A stretch of 34,072 nt of DNA, from the NCBI GenBank assembly GCA_027487435.1, contig JAIYDP010000053.1, positions 1 through 34,072 on the forward strand. Direction: 5' to 3'. Origin of the DNA: Verrucomicrobiaceae bacterium (GTDB lineage: Bacteria > Verrucomicrobiota > Verrucomicrobiia > Verrucomicrobiales > Akkermansiaceae). Numbering within the stretch: the stretch's first letter is position 1; each line of letters starts with the position of its first letter. Below the pieces are notes generated by a model. The model did not search any database and was not told the DNA's origin. It was given only the letters and a program-made list of their open reading frames with translations. Position numbers and translations under genes: made by a program. Positions 1 to 9,768 of this stretch are shown in pieces.

Positions 1-22
1 GGCTGGGGATGACCCTACCACA
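1..22. repeat. 22-bp direct repeat flanking the integrase remnant
   Basis: The first 22 bases recur identically at 414-435. The two copies bracket the minus-strand integrase fragment and the hairpin. This is seen directly. It could be a leftover of the element's own sequence duplicated by a rearrangement rather than a target-site duplication, because 22 bp is long for one and the second copy overlaps the right hairpin arm. Confidence 0.7.
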
Positions 23-86
23 GAAGAGTGCCCCCTTATTTAAGGAGTAGTGTTGTTGTATGATGACTTGACCGTGACTGTGACCG

Positions 87-323
87 TTACTTGACTAGTA
101 AACCTCCCCAGCTTGGAGTAGTGGACCGTACAACACCAGTTTTCTTCACGTCTTTGGCATGCACCAAACTTCGAAGGTGCTTTAGTATTTCTTGGTTTTG
201 TCTTTCAACTAAACCATTAGCCTGTGGTTTGTACGCGATGGTTAGTTCGTGAGCAACGTCTAACAGCCTGAGAAAATCCTCGAGTACTATTGCGGTAAAT
301 TGTAGCCCGTTGTGGCCAGCCAC
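87..323 (-). mobile_element. Decayed Ty3/Gypsy-type integrase core fragment
   Basis: On the minus strand the sequence reads as the end of a retroviral-type integrase core: an NGLQFT block followed by a Y-K-P-Q-A-N-G-L-V-E-R block, which matches the P-Q-x-N-G-x-x-E part of the D,D-35-E family. The residue expected to be the second catalytic Asp before N-G is His here. About 50 residues after the E, a one-base loss in an A run (four A's where the other copy has five) shifts the frame. The fragment is therefore dead. It is homologous to, and inverted relative to, the fragment at 441-838. Confidence 0.75.
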
Positions 324-419
324 TGGTTAAGTGTACCGGTTTAGTACACAAGGAGTTCCGCAAAACAACTTACAGTGCACTCCTTGTGTACTAAACCGGT
401 ACACTTAACTGGTGGCTGG
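316..419. repeat. Near-perfect hairpin: 41-bp inverted repeat with 22-nt loop
   Basis: Bases 316-356 and 379-419 are reverse complements with only two mismatches, leaving a 22-nt spacer at 357-378. The hairpin sits exactly between the two oppositely oriented integrase fragments. It is either the breakpoint of an inverted duplication of a retroelement, or an assembly fold-back at a repeat. Confidence 0.85.
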
Positions 420-440
420 GGATGACCCTACCACACCGTG

Positions 441-838
441 ATCTGACCTGATTTACCGCAGGACTGTCAGACGTGAATCATGAACTAACCATTGCTTACA
501 GACCGGAAGCAACGGGCTAGTTGAACGACAAAAACAAGAAATACTGAAACATCTACGATGCTTGGTGCATGCTAAAGAAGTCAAGAAAAACTGGTCATTG
601 TTCTTTCGTCTCGTTGCACGAACTATCAACAACACTTGGCATTCAGCCATCACCAATGCGCCTGAAAAGTTAATCTAAGTAACCTCGCCTCACTACAAAT
701 GTCCCTGCTCCAAGAAAAAGGTGGTGACATGGAGCCTGTCGTACCAAATTTCTTAATCTTTAAAGCTCAAATTTACTTTCCTGCAGCAAGTGCAAAGCAT
801 CAAGAAGAAATCTTGCCTAAACTATCTACACAGTAAGA
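441..838 (+). mobile_element. Second integrase remnant, opposite orientation
   Basis: Plus-strand homologue of the fragment at 87-323. The reading frame breaks after the R-P-E-A-T-G block, which becomes N-G-L-V-E-R-Q-K-Q-E in the next frame. It then runs through a W-H-S-A-I-T-N-A-P-E-K-L-I block typical of Ty3/Gypsy integrases, hits a stop where Tyr-Gly-Asn is expected, and resumes as a GNLASL block about 45 residues from the end. Relative to the minus copy it has lost about 22 nt near 461. At least three frame lesions make it a pseudogene fragment. No LTR, reverse transcriptase or primer-binding site is visible. Confidence 0.75.
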
Positions 839-1037
839 ATTCCACTTGTGCACCTTGATATTCCCAAGGGGAAAGAAAAAGACTAACATAATTTTTTAAG
901 AGTGGGAACTTGAGCCTTCTTCTTCTTTCGACGCAACATTTTCTGGCGATCGTATGCTGTCGACGATTACGGCGAGAGATCCTCCCACTCACGCTTTGTG
1001 ATGTTTTATTGGTGTCGTTTACAAGTCTTCCTTGGCT
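839..1037. other. No gene seen
   Basis: AT-rich stretch following the integrase remnant. I see no convincing coding frame, RNA or terminal repeat of the element here. Confidence 0.4.
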
Positions 1038-1599
1038 TTACAAATTTGCGTTTTCCCTCAAGAAAACACCATGCCCCGGCCCAATCAGCACAATATCCCC
1101 ATGATTCCATAGAAATCCACCTCTCATGTTTGCCTGGGACTCATCACCCACCAGAAGGGCTCCATCCACGTCACCAATGGACGTCAGGGGCAGCAGCTGA
1201 GCTGCAGCGGACGAGTTCAGGCGGCTACCCACCATTGTGCCAATCCACAGCTGCATGGTCAGATCCTTGTGGAATGCTGGAAACTTGAAGGCCCATCGAA
1301 ATTGCAGCCGAAAGAGCAAGAACAGCACCACGGTACCCACCTGCCTTCTCCAATTTAACATTTACGCCGTGAACGAATGGCTTGTGTTGTAAGGGGGAGA
1401 AAGCTGAGCAGCAGAATACAGCAAGTAGAATCACGTCGCTCGCATCTGCAACACTCTCATCTGCAAAGACAGCGATTCCTTGTGCCTTGCATGCGTCTGC
1501 AAATTTCCGCCATTCCGGCTCGCTATCTGCCAGCACGGGGTCCTTGAAGTCAGAGAAAAAAGCATGACTTGAAAAAAAAAAATGGGCGTGGCCACACAC
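1038..1599 (-). CDS. Possible NAD(P)-binding oxidoreductase fragment (uncertain)
   Basis: Two overlapping minus-strand frames look protein-like and are probably joined by one or more short introns. The upstream part reads as a Rossmann-type segment: a W-R-K-F-A-D-A-C-K-A-Q-G-I-A-V-F stretch followed by A-D-A-S-D-V-I-L-L-A-V. This is the pattern of the pyrroline-5-carboxylate reductase / NOXRED1 superfamily, where a strand ending in D-V-(I/V)-(I/L)-L-A-V follows the G-x-x-V strand. The downstream part ends with a glycine-rich segment and a stop at 1038. I could not place the 5' end or prove the junctions, and the family call rests on this short motif only. It may also be a decaying gene next to the retroelement. 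Confidence 0.3.
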
Positions 1600-2133
1600 T
1601 TTCAGGAAAGAGATCGGAAAGGGCTGCTCGATGATTTTAATCTAAGATGTTAACATAATCCCGACCAATCTCATACACGGGGGTATTTCTGCAACATTGA
1701 AAGCATTTGCTGGGCAACGACTGGGGTCCATGAAGAGTTGGCGTCTACTGTAAACTAATAGAAACAATAAGTGTCCTCAAACGCTAGGATGCACAAGAGT
1801 AGTATCATCAGTTGCGGCCGACTCAAACACACAAGAAATAAGAGCATCGGCTTCAGCTATATTCGCTCCTACTTTAATCTATGGCGTCAATAATGCAAAA
1901 GCTAGGCGGCCGACCTTGATGTGAGGTGTGAACTGGCGCCCAAACTCAAGTGAGGTTCGCACGTTGTCGAGAGAGTCAAGGGATGCCGTGTAGAAACTCT
2001 TCCCAACAATATTCGATTGTCCGAGAATTGCATCACAAATCTGCAGAATGAATGATGGAGAATCTGTGCTACACTGTGATTGAGTGCTGCTTGCAAAACA
2101 AGTCGATCAGCGCGGTTTCAATGGCCTGAACGA
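1600..2133. other. Unresolved 534-bp stretch
   Basis: Short minus-strand open frames occur (for example 1902-2096), but none carries a motif I recognise. It could contain small exons of a gene continuing into 2134-2916, or be intergenic. Confidence 0.3.
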
Positions 2134-2916
2134 TCAAGGGTATTCTTCCAAGAGTACGCTTCTCATTGCGCGGCTTTGTTTTGAAAATGCATGATCACAG
2201 TGGTCAAGCGCAAAAAAGAGCGCACAAAACTGAGGGCCTACGGGGTTAGCACGGGCGATCAGTTGGCAACCCATGTTGTTTGCAGATATAAAAGCAAAAT
2301 ATGGAGTTGACTTGAAGGCTCCGAACGCGTTATACTCAAGACACGACTCAAACGAAGTAGACTGAAACTTCTCCATGAGTTTAAGAGCGCCAGCATACGA
2401 CCTTCGCCCAAAAGCTCCTTGCGTGGAAAATGCAGTCATTGACGTCTGCTTCATAGCAACCCTTTGCGGTCAAATTTGTCAACCACATCAGACAGGCTTC
2501 TTAGGTGGAAGACCAGCTTCTCCAATTCCCGAAATATTCCCAATCCAACACAATCAGGAACAACATTTCGGCGGTAGACTTACACCAATCGAGACAATTA
2601 CATTCGTTCGAAACGATGTCAGTGAGTGCGCAGTCCCAAAAGCAGATCGAAGACCAATTTTGAAAGGCGCCGCGTGAAAATGCACTCCACCGTGATCGCC
2701 TTGAAAGTCCATCGCTTACACAGCTGTAAATAATAATCTTGTTGGAAATTTGTGCACTTTGACTTCAAGTTTGCGCTGATGCACCAGCGAATGTGCTCTG
2801 ACGCGCATAGTCGTTGCGGATCTCGCCATCGCACACAATTCATCTCGCCCTTGACCTTTGCCAAAGTCTCGCTCAAAAAACTTTGCAATTGAGGCCACCA
2901 TGATGGCTCTATGCAA
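2134..2916 (-). CDS. Possible multi-exon gene of unknown function
   Basis: On the minus strand an ATG near 2901 opens M-V-A-S-I-A-K-F-F-E-R-D-F-G-K-G and is followed at 2726-2759 by a perfect small-intron candidate (34 nt, GT...ACAG). Downstream lie a G-D-H-G-G-V-H-F-H-A-A-P-F-K-I-G frame near 2600-2690, and then an uninterrupted 106-codon frame ending at 2134. I could not join all the parts with consistent phases and recognise no family. Coding potential is plausible but unproven. It may be a pseudogene. Confidence 0.3.
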
Positions 2917-3222
2917 CTAGAATTGGCACCCTCTTACATCACAAAATGTAAACTGGCAAGTCCGCATCCAAAGCCTCAGATGAGCGAGGGAATCAGCCAT
3001 CACATCGGTTGGTAATCATTGCCGATGTCAATGCAAGTCGTACGAAGTGGGCTCATCATTAAGGACGAAGGAAAGAAGACAAGAGCAGCATCAGCGACAA
3101 TGAGGTTTCTAGTGGGGGAGCGGATCATTGGCGAAGCAAACGATATGGGAAACACTACATCTCTCGGTACCAATACTGCAAATTACATTTCAACCGCACA
3201 TCTGAACTGTTTTGGAACATCT
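2917..3222. other. No supported gene
   Basis: A plus-strand frame at 3019-3273 vaguely resembles an Hsp70 N-terminal strand pattern, but it lacks a real ATG, is preceded by a stop and overlaps the minus-strand frame at 3223-3534. I do not call it. Confidence 0.35.
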
Positions 3223-3534
3223 TCAAAAGCTCCGAAATTGATGCCCTTTCATCACATCCACGTCATCAAATAATCGATGGTAGAGGTCAGACAATTTGAT
3301 CGGGACCAGTTGTAGCACTCTATCAATCGTTGCGTCCTTATCGTCATCTTTTGACAAGACGTCTTTGAGCGTAACGGTTTCTCTACGCAGCGCCAGTCTA
3401 CTGCATTTCTGCAATGCTGCAATCACTGCGTCCCTCGAAACGTGGCGATTGAAAGTCGACTTCAACTTTGCAATCAACGGTCGCAACTTCTCTCCGGGAC
3501 CGTCGATGGTGAGAAGATGCTCGACTAGTCTCAA
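3223..3534 (-). CDS. Hypothetical helical protein or exon
   Basis: Minus-strand frame of about 103 codons, rich in charged residues and predicted-helix patterns (L-R-P-L-I-A-K-L-K-S-T-F, A-A-L-Q-K-C-S-R-L-A-L-R), ending in TGA. The frame continues upstream in phase to a stop near 3600, so it may be the last exon of a spliced gene with an acceptor near 3541-3550. I recognise no family. A plus-strand frame at 3549-3773 is also protein-like, so the strand of any gene here is uncertain. Confidence 0.3.
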   Translation of the reverse strand: MRLVEHLLTIDGPGEKLRPLIAKLKSTFNRHVSRDAVIAALQKCSRLALRRETVTLKDVLSKDDDKDATIDRVLQLVPIKLSDLYHRLFDDVDVMKGHQFRSF

Positions 3535-3754
3535 CTGTTCTGTTAGAGGTGCCCCTTCGCGGTTCCTCTTTCCATGGTTACGAGGAAGTGATTGTGAACT
3601 ATATCAACTCAGATGGAGAGCAAGCAACAAGCTGGTACTTCCTTGAACTGCCACACAAATTTGTACTTCCGTCCATGGCCTGCACGGACGCCCCTACCAA
3701 TGATCGTCCAATGGTTCTACACAGAGAATGCATGCTTTTCACGAACCATATATG
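3535..3754. other. Gap between weak 3' frame and the SFI1-like gene
   Basis: Holds the 3' flank of the 1581-codon gene on the minus strand. A plus-strand frame (3549-3773, with a Y-F-L-E-L-P-H-K-F-V-L-P-S block) overlaps the stop of that gene. I cannot link it to any upstream exon. Confidence 0.3.
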
Positions 3755-6700
3755 TTACACAAGGGCTTCCTGATCGCTTACTAACGAGGCGAGACCAACT
3801 GAACCCAAGTCATCGTCAACCTCCTGGCCAGATAGCTGCGCTACAAACAGAAGAGCCTCTATCTTTCGTAATCTGGACTCAAACCCTTCGATTGCGTCGC
3901 CTTCATTGCTTCCATTCGACAGACGCCTTGGGGAGGTGCTCGACGTCCAGACACCTGGACTGGTTCTCTTTTCGCCAGGAGAACAAGGAGATCGAACGAC
4001 CTTCTTGTGGGAAGCAAGTGTTGTCATCGCCGCCATTTCGGCAGCGAACAATCTCAGCTCGATGGGCGATGCTTTCACTTCTGCACCTCGACGCCACGCA
4101 TAGAGTGCACGGCCCAATCTTCTCAATGAGAGCTTCAGCACAAATCGAGAAAATTGCAGCTTCTCACTGCATGCTCTCTCCGTTACATGTCGCCATGTTG
4201 CAACAGCTTCCGCCAATTCTCCAACGTTGCGGCTCCTTCTCAGTGTCCTCCTCTTTCGTTCAAGTAGAATAACCCTTTGCCAGCCCCTCATCACCCCCTT
4301 CCGCGTTCGAACTCTCGTTCGACGCGAAACGAACATAAAGAGGCTTAGAAGATGTCTCCTCTGGGACTCAAACGTCCTCCACAACTCAAAATGCTTTCGA
4401 AGAAATAAATGAGGATCTCCACGAGATATGGTAAAGCGCCTCAACGCCAACGCCCACTCCATGAACGATTGCCGAAGTCGACGCATGGCTCTGTGTGAGA
4501 CGACTCTCCGTATCTTCCGGTGAGCAACAATATCCATCCGGACGCAGTATTTCCATAACAGAAAAGACGACTTTATGGCTGAAAGAGACACATGCGCACG
4601 TAAGGAGACTAGACTGCGCCTATGGTCTACGCGGTTACCCCAAATAGACCAGAGGCGCCGTAAGAGCCGGCGCTCAAATGATGTTCCTCTTTCAAACGAC
4701 GGGCATCTCCTAACAACAGCTCGTGTAATCAAACGTTGAATCTTTCTGGCAGATGCCCGAACGAACCAATGCCGCACAGCAGCGGCCATGCGGCGAAGAA
4801 GGAGACGATCAAATTTCATTCGGGCACTAGCAGACTCTCGCCGCCCACTCGAAAACGCTCGCCAAAAATAGATCGCAGAGAGGATGGACCTGAAATGTCG
4901 ATTTACCGTAACGGACGCCGCGGTCAACTGTCCAAGAGCACGCTTTGAATGCAACCGCTGCCACAAGCGCAACGTCAATGCAGCCACATGCCGCTCCCTT
5001 CGTCTCGCGCGGTCGATAGCGAGGACTTCCAAATGAAGACGAGAAGCGGCTGAACGCGACCAAGCAGTCCTCCATTTTAGAAATGCGCATCTTCTCCTCG
5101 CTGCGGTTTCTTTGCGCACATGGCAGCTTCGCTTTGTCTCGGCCCTCCATGCTGCCACAGATGAACGAGCCGCACGAAGCGACAAGGTTTCGGTCGCAAT
5201 GCAACATTTTTGAAGCTCCTCAGAGATGGCCCTCCAGCATCGAAAGGTTGCCACTTTAAGACTAGTGCAACGTGTCTGTCGAACCGCAGCATATTTGACA
5301 AAGAGTACTCGAATCATTTCAACTCGCAGCCGCCACGCATCAAAAATTAACCTCAAGGACCCTCGCTCATAGTCACGCACAGAAACGAATCGACTCATTC
5401 GCTTTCGAAAACCTCGCTTCGCCTCGCGAGCCCAGCCCCACGCAGCGGTGAGAGCGAGGTCATGACGATACCTTGCTTCGCTTCGCTTCAGGTACTCTCG
5501 AACTCGTTTCCGATGCGAACGCGACAAGTCCACAAGAGCGTCCTCTGCCGCAGCAGCCCTCTTTGCGCATTCGGCTGCGGCTGCACGATCGCGAGCATCC
5601 GCAGCGAAAGCCTCCTTCAAATCGACAGGCACAGAGCGGACGTCATCTTCAAGCGCTGAAACTACGCCGATGGCAAATAGGAACACCGCACGAGCCAGTG
5701 GAGACTCGTCAGGATGAACAGGGGCAAGCTGTTGCGTTGACTTGTTGACAAACTCCAAACAATACTTCATTGTCTTTGTCGCCCCATCAAATAGGCGTGT
5801 AAGCTCCTGCGCCCGGCCAGTCGTTTCCCCAAGCGCCGCTTCAGCGCGCCGAAGCGATGACTCAAGACTCGCTCGACACGACAAAGCTTCGCTAAGACTT
5901 CCTGCCAATACATCTGCACGAGATGCTGCTCCTGCAAGGCGCGCTTCCTCATCGCGAAGAAGTACCAGGAGCCTTTCCCGCTCGGCTGCTGCCACTTCAA
6001 GACCCGCAGAGGCCACAGCGCGCTCTTCCTCAAGCACAGACTTCAAACGGTTGGCTTCAGCGTGGAGCTCGGCAATTGCTGATTCAAATCGAACAGTGGC
6101 TGACGACTCCCGCGCTGACAATTCCGAAATGGTGCTCCGCTCCCTCTCACCTGCTGACCGCAACTCCTGCACGATCTCAAAGAGGTGGTCCTTTTCGCGA
6201 CACTGCCGCTCCGCCTCAGCTTCTCGCGCAACAATTGATGCCTTTGCTTCAGATAGCGCTCGAGCTGAATCGCAAAGGGACGCCTGCACAGATGCCAGCG
6301 CAGCCTGCAAAGCATTGACTTCGTCATGCGCTGCCATAAGAGCACTTCCTTTCGTTTCGGCGTCAGCGCGAACAATTCCTAAGTCCTCGATCACTGCCGC
6401 AAGCTGGTCTTTAAGCCGAGATTCGATCTCCTCGCGATCTGCTCGCTCTCGAATTGACGCTGCGGCCGCATCGTCCGCTCGCTTCAACGATTCTCTTGCC
6501 AACCATTCGGCATCGATTTTTAGTTTAAGGACATCCGAAAATTCTCGCCGATTCTTTGCCAACTCCTCTTGCGCTTCTGATAGCGCCCCGACCAACCGCT
6601 CCTCACGCAGCTTCGCCTCGAATTCAATTCGGGCCGCCCTCGCGCGCTCGTCGTCAAGCATCGCTTCCAAATGGGCCTTCTCGGCTGCTCCTTTCGCTTC

Positions 6701-8500
6701 CACAACAGCCATGTCCTCTCGAAGCTGTGCGACTGCACTACCAAACGCCGAGTCCGACGTTGCAACGTCAGCAAGCCGACGCTCCAGATCACGTGCCAAC
6801 TTTTCGCGCTCTTTCTCGAACGATGACTTAACAATTCCAAGCTCTTCGTTAAGTTTTAACTCAAATTCTGTTCTCTCTGCCGCTCGACGTGCGCGCGTTC
6901 GCTCGCGCTCCTCTTCCATGCGTTGGGCAACTCGGTCGCGCTCCTCGCTGACAACTTTAAGGCGTTCTGTTTGAACCCGCAACGTCCGCTCAAGCGCCGC
7001 ATTCGCATCGCGCAATGCCGCAGCTTCAACATCATCCTCTAGTGCCTTTGTCCGCAACCCTTCCACCTCTCCCAACGCCGCTGATAAGTCAAAGCGCAGC
7101 CGCGCCAGCTCCGTCGCAAGAGTCTTCGACTCCCGCGCTGAGTCTGCTGCACGGCCCTCCGCGGCCTCTAGCGCCTCCCCCAGTTCGTCGCGATCAGCAA
7201 TGATGCGCTCTAGCTGCCGTGTTGTTTCAAGATGCTCCGCTTCATTTCGCACAAGGCTCTCTCGAAGTTTTGAAATTGTTGCATCAGCAAGTCTTGAGGC
7301 GTCAGCTACCCGCTCCATTTCCCGCGTGCTTGCAAGCTCGAGGGCTCCCAAGCGAGCCTCTGCAGCCGATGCGCGAGCTATGGCATCATTGCCCTCCCCC
7401 TCTGCTTTAGCAAGTAGTGCTGACAGCTTCTCCTCCCGCTCGAGCAGCTGAGCCAATCGAGCAACGGTGTCGGCTTTGTCCCTCGACTCGCTCAGAATAC
7501 GGTCCAGCAGCTCTAAATTTTCTGCAGTCTTTTCCTCACGTAAACATTCTAGTGCACGCTCAACAGCTTCGCGCTCCAATGCTGCAATTCGTAGCTCTTC
7601 AGTCCGATCCTGAAGAGTCCCGCGGATCTCTGTAGCTACAGCTGCATGCTCTTCCACGCTCCTTCTAAGCATTGCAATCTCTTCATCGCGCGCGAGGATG
7701 CCACTGACATGCAACGCGACAGTCTCTTCGTGGGCCGCATAAGCAATTCGTTGGTCATGTTCCAATTCTTCAACTCGACGCAACAGCGCAGCTCTCTCCG
7801 TCTCAGCGTCAGAAAATGCACTTCGCGCCGCAAAAAGGTCGGCTTCAAGGCGGCGCTGCTTTGCTTCGAACAGAAGTTGCTCATCGTCGCGAGCAGCTAC
7901 AAGCTCCTCCAAATCTTTCCGCAGTCGCGCGTTTGCATTGTTGAGACGGTCGTTGTCGGATTTGAGGACGTCCATTTGCGCACCGAGAGTGCGCATCAAT
8001 GCTGCTTTCGATAACTCAATCTTCTCGAGATCTTCAAAGGCACGTTGTGCAGCATCGTCACTCTGACCTCGCGATATCTCGGCACCTTGCAATTGACGCC
8101 GCAGTACTGAAACTTGTTCCCGCTCTTGATCAAGTTCCACCTGCTTGTCAGCGAGCTGCCGCTTGCTTTCTTCCGCAAGATTAACAAACTCAGATTCGAA
8201 CGTCGAAACAACGCTTGAAAACTCAATGAGCTGCTGCCCTCGCTTCTCAAACTCGTCTTTCATGAAGGAAAGTTCTTCTTCGTATGCTGCAGCCTTCGAA
8301 AGGGCTGACGATAATTGTTGCTGCAGCGACTTGCTTCGGCTCTCTTGCTTTACTAGCGCAGATTTGAGCTGCAGCTGCTTAGTCAACAAGGCCTCAAGGC
8401 TGCTGTAGTCAGTAGCAGTGTCTCCATCATCGATTCCAGCAAACGGCGAGCTGTCATCGCCAAGAGGCAAAGGCAAATCATCATCTTCAAAGTCCTCCAT
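3755..8500 (-). CDS. Giant coiled-coil protein with SFI1-like W repeats (centrin-binding type)
   Basis: Single-exon gene of 1581 codons; the ATG at 8500 opens an acidic start, M-E-D-F-E-D-D-D-L-P. Residues about 35-960 are an almost unbroken, Glu/Arg/Ala-rich coiled coil. From about 1000 to 1475 the sequence switches to very basic helices carrying roughly fourteen short motifs with a conserved Trp spaced about 30-35 residues apart, such as L-I-F-D-A-W-R, A-T-F-R-C-W-R, S-F-L-L-W-K, H-F-E-L-W-R and A-L-Y-A-W-R. This is the pattern of SFI1/centrin-binding repeats. The last 100 residues are Ser/Pro-rich with a short helix. In the SFI1 family such repeats bind centrin along centrosomal or basal-body linkers, so I infer a centriole, basal-body or fibre role. 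The huge N-terminal coiled coil is not part of yeast SFI1. A CCDC/CEP-type centrosomal protein with SFI1-like repeats is the alternative. Confidence 0.85.
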   Translation of the reverse strand: MEDFEDDDLPLPLGDDSSPFAGIDDGDTATDYSSLEALLTKQLQLKSALVKQESRSKSLQQQLSSALSKAAAYEEELSFMKDEFEKRGQQLIEFSSVVSTFESEFVNLAEESKRQLADKQVELDQEREQVSVLRRQLQGAEISRGQSDDAAQRAFEDLEKIELSKAALMRTLGAQMDVLKSDNDRLNNANARLRKDLEELVAARDDEQLLFEAKQRRLEADLFAARSAFSDAETERAALLRRVEELEHDQRIAYAAHEETVALHVSGILARDEEIAMLRRSVEEHAAVATEIRGTLQDRTEELRIAALEREAVERALECLREEKTAENLELLDRILSESRDKADTVARLAQLLEREEKLSALLAKAEGEGNDAIARASAAEARLGALELASTREMERVADASRLADATISKLRESLVRNEAEHLETTRQLERIIADRDELGEALEAAEGRAADSARESKTLATELARLRFDLSAALGEVEGLRTKALEDDVEAAALRDANAALERTLRVQTERLKVVSEERDRVAQRMEEERERTRARRAAERTEFELKLNEELGIVKSSFEKEREKLARDLERRLADVATSDSAFGSAVAQLREDMAVVEAKGAAEKAHLEAMLDDERARAARIEFEAKLREERLVGALSEAQEELAKNRREFSDVLKLKIDAEWLARESLKRADDAAAASIRERADREEIESRLKDQLAAVIEDLGIVRADAETKGSALMAAHDEVNALQAALASVQASLCDSARALSEAKASIVAREAEAERQCREKDHLFEIVQELRSAGERERSTISELSARESSATVRFESAIAELHAEANRLKSVLEEERAVASAGLEVAAAERERLLVLLRDEEARLAGAASRADVLAGSLSEALSCRASLESSLRRAEAALGETTGRAQELTRLFDGATKTMKYCLEFVNKSTQQLAPVHPDESPLARAVFLFAIGVVSALEDDVRSVPVDLKEAFAADARDRAAAAECAKRAAAAEDALVDLSRSHRKRVREYLKRSEARYRHDLALTAAWGWAREAKRGFRKRMSRFVSVRDYERGSLRLIFDAWRLRVEMIRVLFVKYAAVRQTRCTSLKVATFRCWRAISEELQKCCIATETLSLRAARSSVAAWRAETKRSCHVRKETAARRRCAFLKWRTAWSRSAASRLHLEVLAIDRARRRERHVAALTLRLWQRLHSKRALGQLTAASVTVNRHFRSILSAIYFWRAFSSGRRESASARMKFDRLLLRRMAAAVRHWFVRASARKIQRLITRAVVRRCPSFERGTSFERRLLRRLWSIWGNRVDHRRSLVSLRAHVSLSAIKSSFLLWKYCVRMDIVAHRKIRRVVSHRAMRRLRQSFMEWALALRRFTISRGDPHLFLRKHFELWRTFESQRRHLLSLFMFVSRRTRVRTRKGVMRGWQRVILLERKRRTLRRSRNVGELAEAVATWRHVTERACSEKLQFSRFVLKLSLRRLGRALYAWRRGAEVKASPIELRLFAAEMAAMTTLASHKKVVRSPCSPGEKRTSPGVWTSSTSPRRLSNGSNEGDAIEGFESRLRKIEALLFVAQLSGQEVDDDLGSVGLASLVSDQEALV

Positions 8501-8701
8501 GGCCCATCACTTGTCAAATCAAATCATATTTGAAAAAGACAACTTCATGATAAAAAAAAAAAAAGTACTGTTTCAGGTATCAGGGCGCATTGATGATTAA
8601 TCGGATTGACCAATGGAAACCCTCTCGGAAACGCCTCCCCGACTCGAAGTGTGCAAAACAAAAAGCCCAGTTTAAAGACTATTGTTAAATTAGATCTATT
8701 T
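8501..8701. promoter_or_regulatory. 201-bp divergent intergenic region
   Basis: Separates the start codons of the SFI1-like gene (-) and the glutaminyl cyclotransferase gene (+) and so must hold both promoters. It contains a run of 13 A's (about 8552-8564). I see no clear TATA box. Confidence 0.5.
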
Positions 8702-9753
8702 ATGAACAGAATCGGAGCAATCCGACGCACTTGGCCCTCTTTTGTACTCTATGTAGCCATTCTCTGTGTCGGTCTTTACTTCGCGTACCAGAAGACCACA
8801 TCTGCGTCAAAAATCGGAAAGAAATCTTCCTCAGCTCTGGAATCGCAGAATGTTGCTAATGCTGATGTTGCGGCTACTCCAGAACTCTCTCAGCAAGCTC
8901 CTGAATCCGCTGTTTCGCCGATAATTCGGGCACTGCGTACGACAAGAGCTTCCTTTCAAACTCTGTCCCATCGGGTCGTGCGGCAATTGCCTCACGACGA
9001 AAACGCCTTTACTCAAGGTTTCACCATTCTGAATGGAAGGTTATACGAGTCAACGGGTATGACTTCAGATCTAAGAGATGAGAACATCGAGACCGCGGAA
9101 GTTCGGAGGCGAGTGCAGCTCCCGTCTCAGTATTTTGGAGAGGGGAACTGCGTTGTCGGAGATAGGCTGTACTGGATCACTTGGAAGAACAAGATTTGTT
9201 TCGTTTACAACGTCCATGATTTCGAGTTGGTGCGTCAGCATCACTACGACACCGAAGGTAAGCGGTACTTACATTGTCTCATTTCTTCAGGCTGGGGTCT
9301 CACTTTTGATGGAACGAACATCATTATGAGTGACGGCTCTCCGACTCTCTATTTCAGGGACCCTGAAACGTTTCAAGTTGTGAAAACTGTCACTGTAACA
9401 GATCCTTCAAACGGCGGCCATGTTCGCAATCTGAATGAGCTTGAGTTTGTCGATGGGTGCACCTAAAATTATCTTTTTTCTAAGCTCGTAGCGAAGTTCT
9501 TGCAAATGTTTGGTTTGACGATCGAATCGCTCGCATTGAGCCCTCCACCGGGCGCCTCATCGGGTGGATTGGGTGTGGCGGGCTGTATCAGCGGCGACCC
9601 AACGCAGGGGGCAACGATGTCCTCAATGGAATCGTTTTCCTGTTTGCTTTATTATCTCACGCGATAAAGGCATATGATCAAGAGTCCGGAAAGCTCTACA
9701 TCACGGGGAAGTTGTGGCCCAAGACCTTCGAGATTGAGCTTGTGCAAAAGTAG
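8702..9753 (+). CDS. Glutaminyl-peptide cyclotransferase, membrane-anchored
   Basis: Converts N-terminal Gln of peptides to pyroglutamate; this is the beta-propeller Glu_cyclase_2 type found in plants and bacteria. Four exons (8702-9257, 9291-9456, 9492-9633, 9670-9753) give 315 residues with introns of 33, 35 and 36 nt. Family blocks are clear: P-H-D-E-N-A-F-T-Q-G-F, L-Y-E-S-T-G, Y-F-G-E-G-N, E-G-W-G-L-T-F-D-G formed across intron 1, S-D-G-S-P-T-L, L-N-E-L-E-F-V-D-G, L-N-G-I-A-Y-D across intron 3, and the closing T-G-K-L-W-P-K-T-F-E-I. Residues 11-30 form one membrane segment after a basic N terminus, so I infer a type II anchor with the enzyme in the secretory lumen. The ATG at 8702 is the first in frame. 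The stop lies 15 bp from the APC10 stop on the other strand. Confidence 0.93.
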
Positions 9754-9768
9754 TGTAAATAAATGTCT

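Noticed and set aside
3019..3273. Plus-strand frame reminiscent of an Hsp70 N-terminal strand (I-I-K-D-E-G-K-K-T-R, R-I-I-G-E-A-N)
   Set aside because: No ATG start, a stop lies directly upstream, no other Hsp70 block follows, and the second half overlaps another frame.
3223..3534. Possible Cdt1-like segment
   Set aside because: Only a vague helical similarity; no conserved Cdt1 block can be identified.
5742..6974. A 410-codon Ser/Arg-rich plus-strand open frame
   Set aside because: It is the antisense shadow of the Glu/Ala/Leu-rich coiled coil on the minus strand; composition is explained by reverse complement of its codons and no conserved motif is present.
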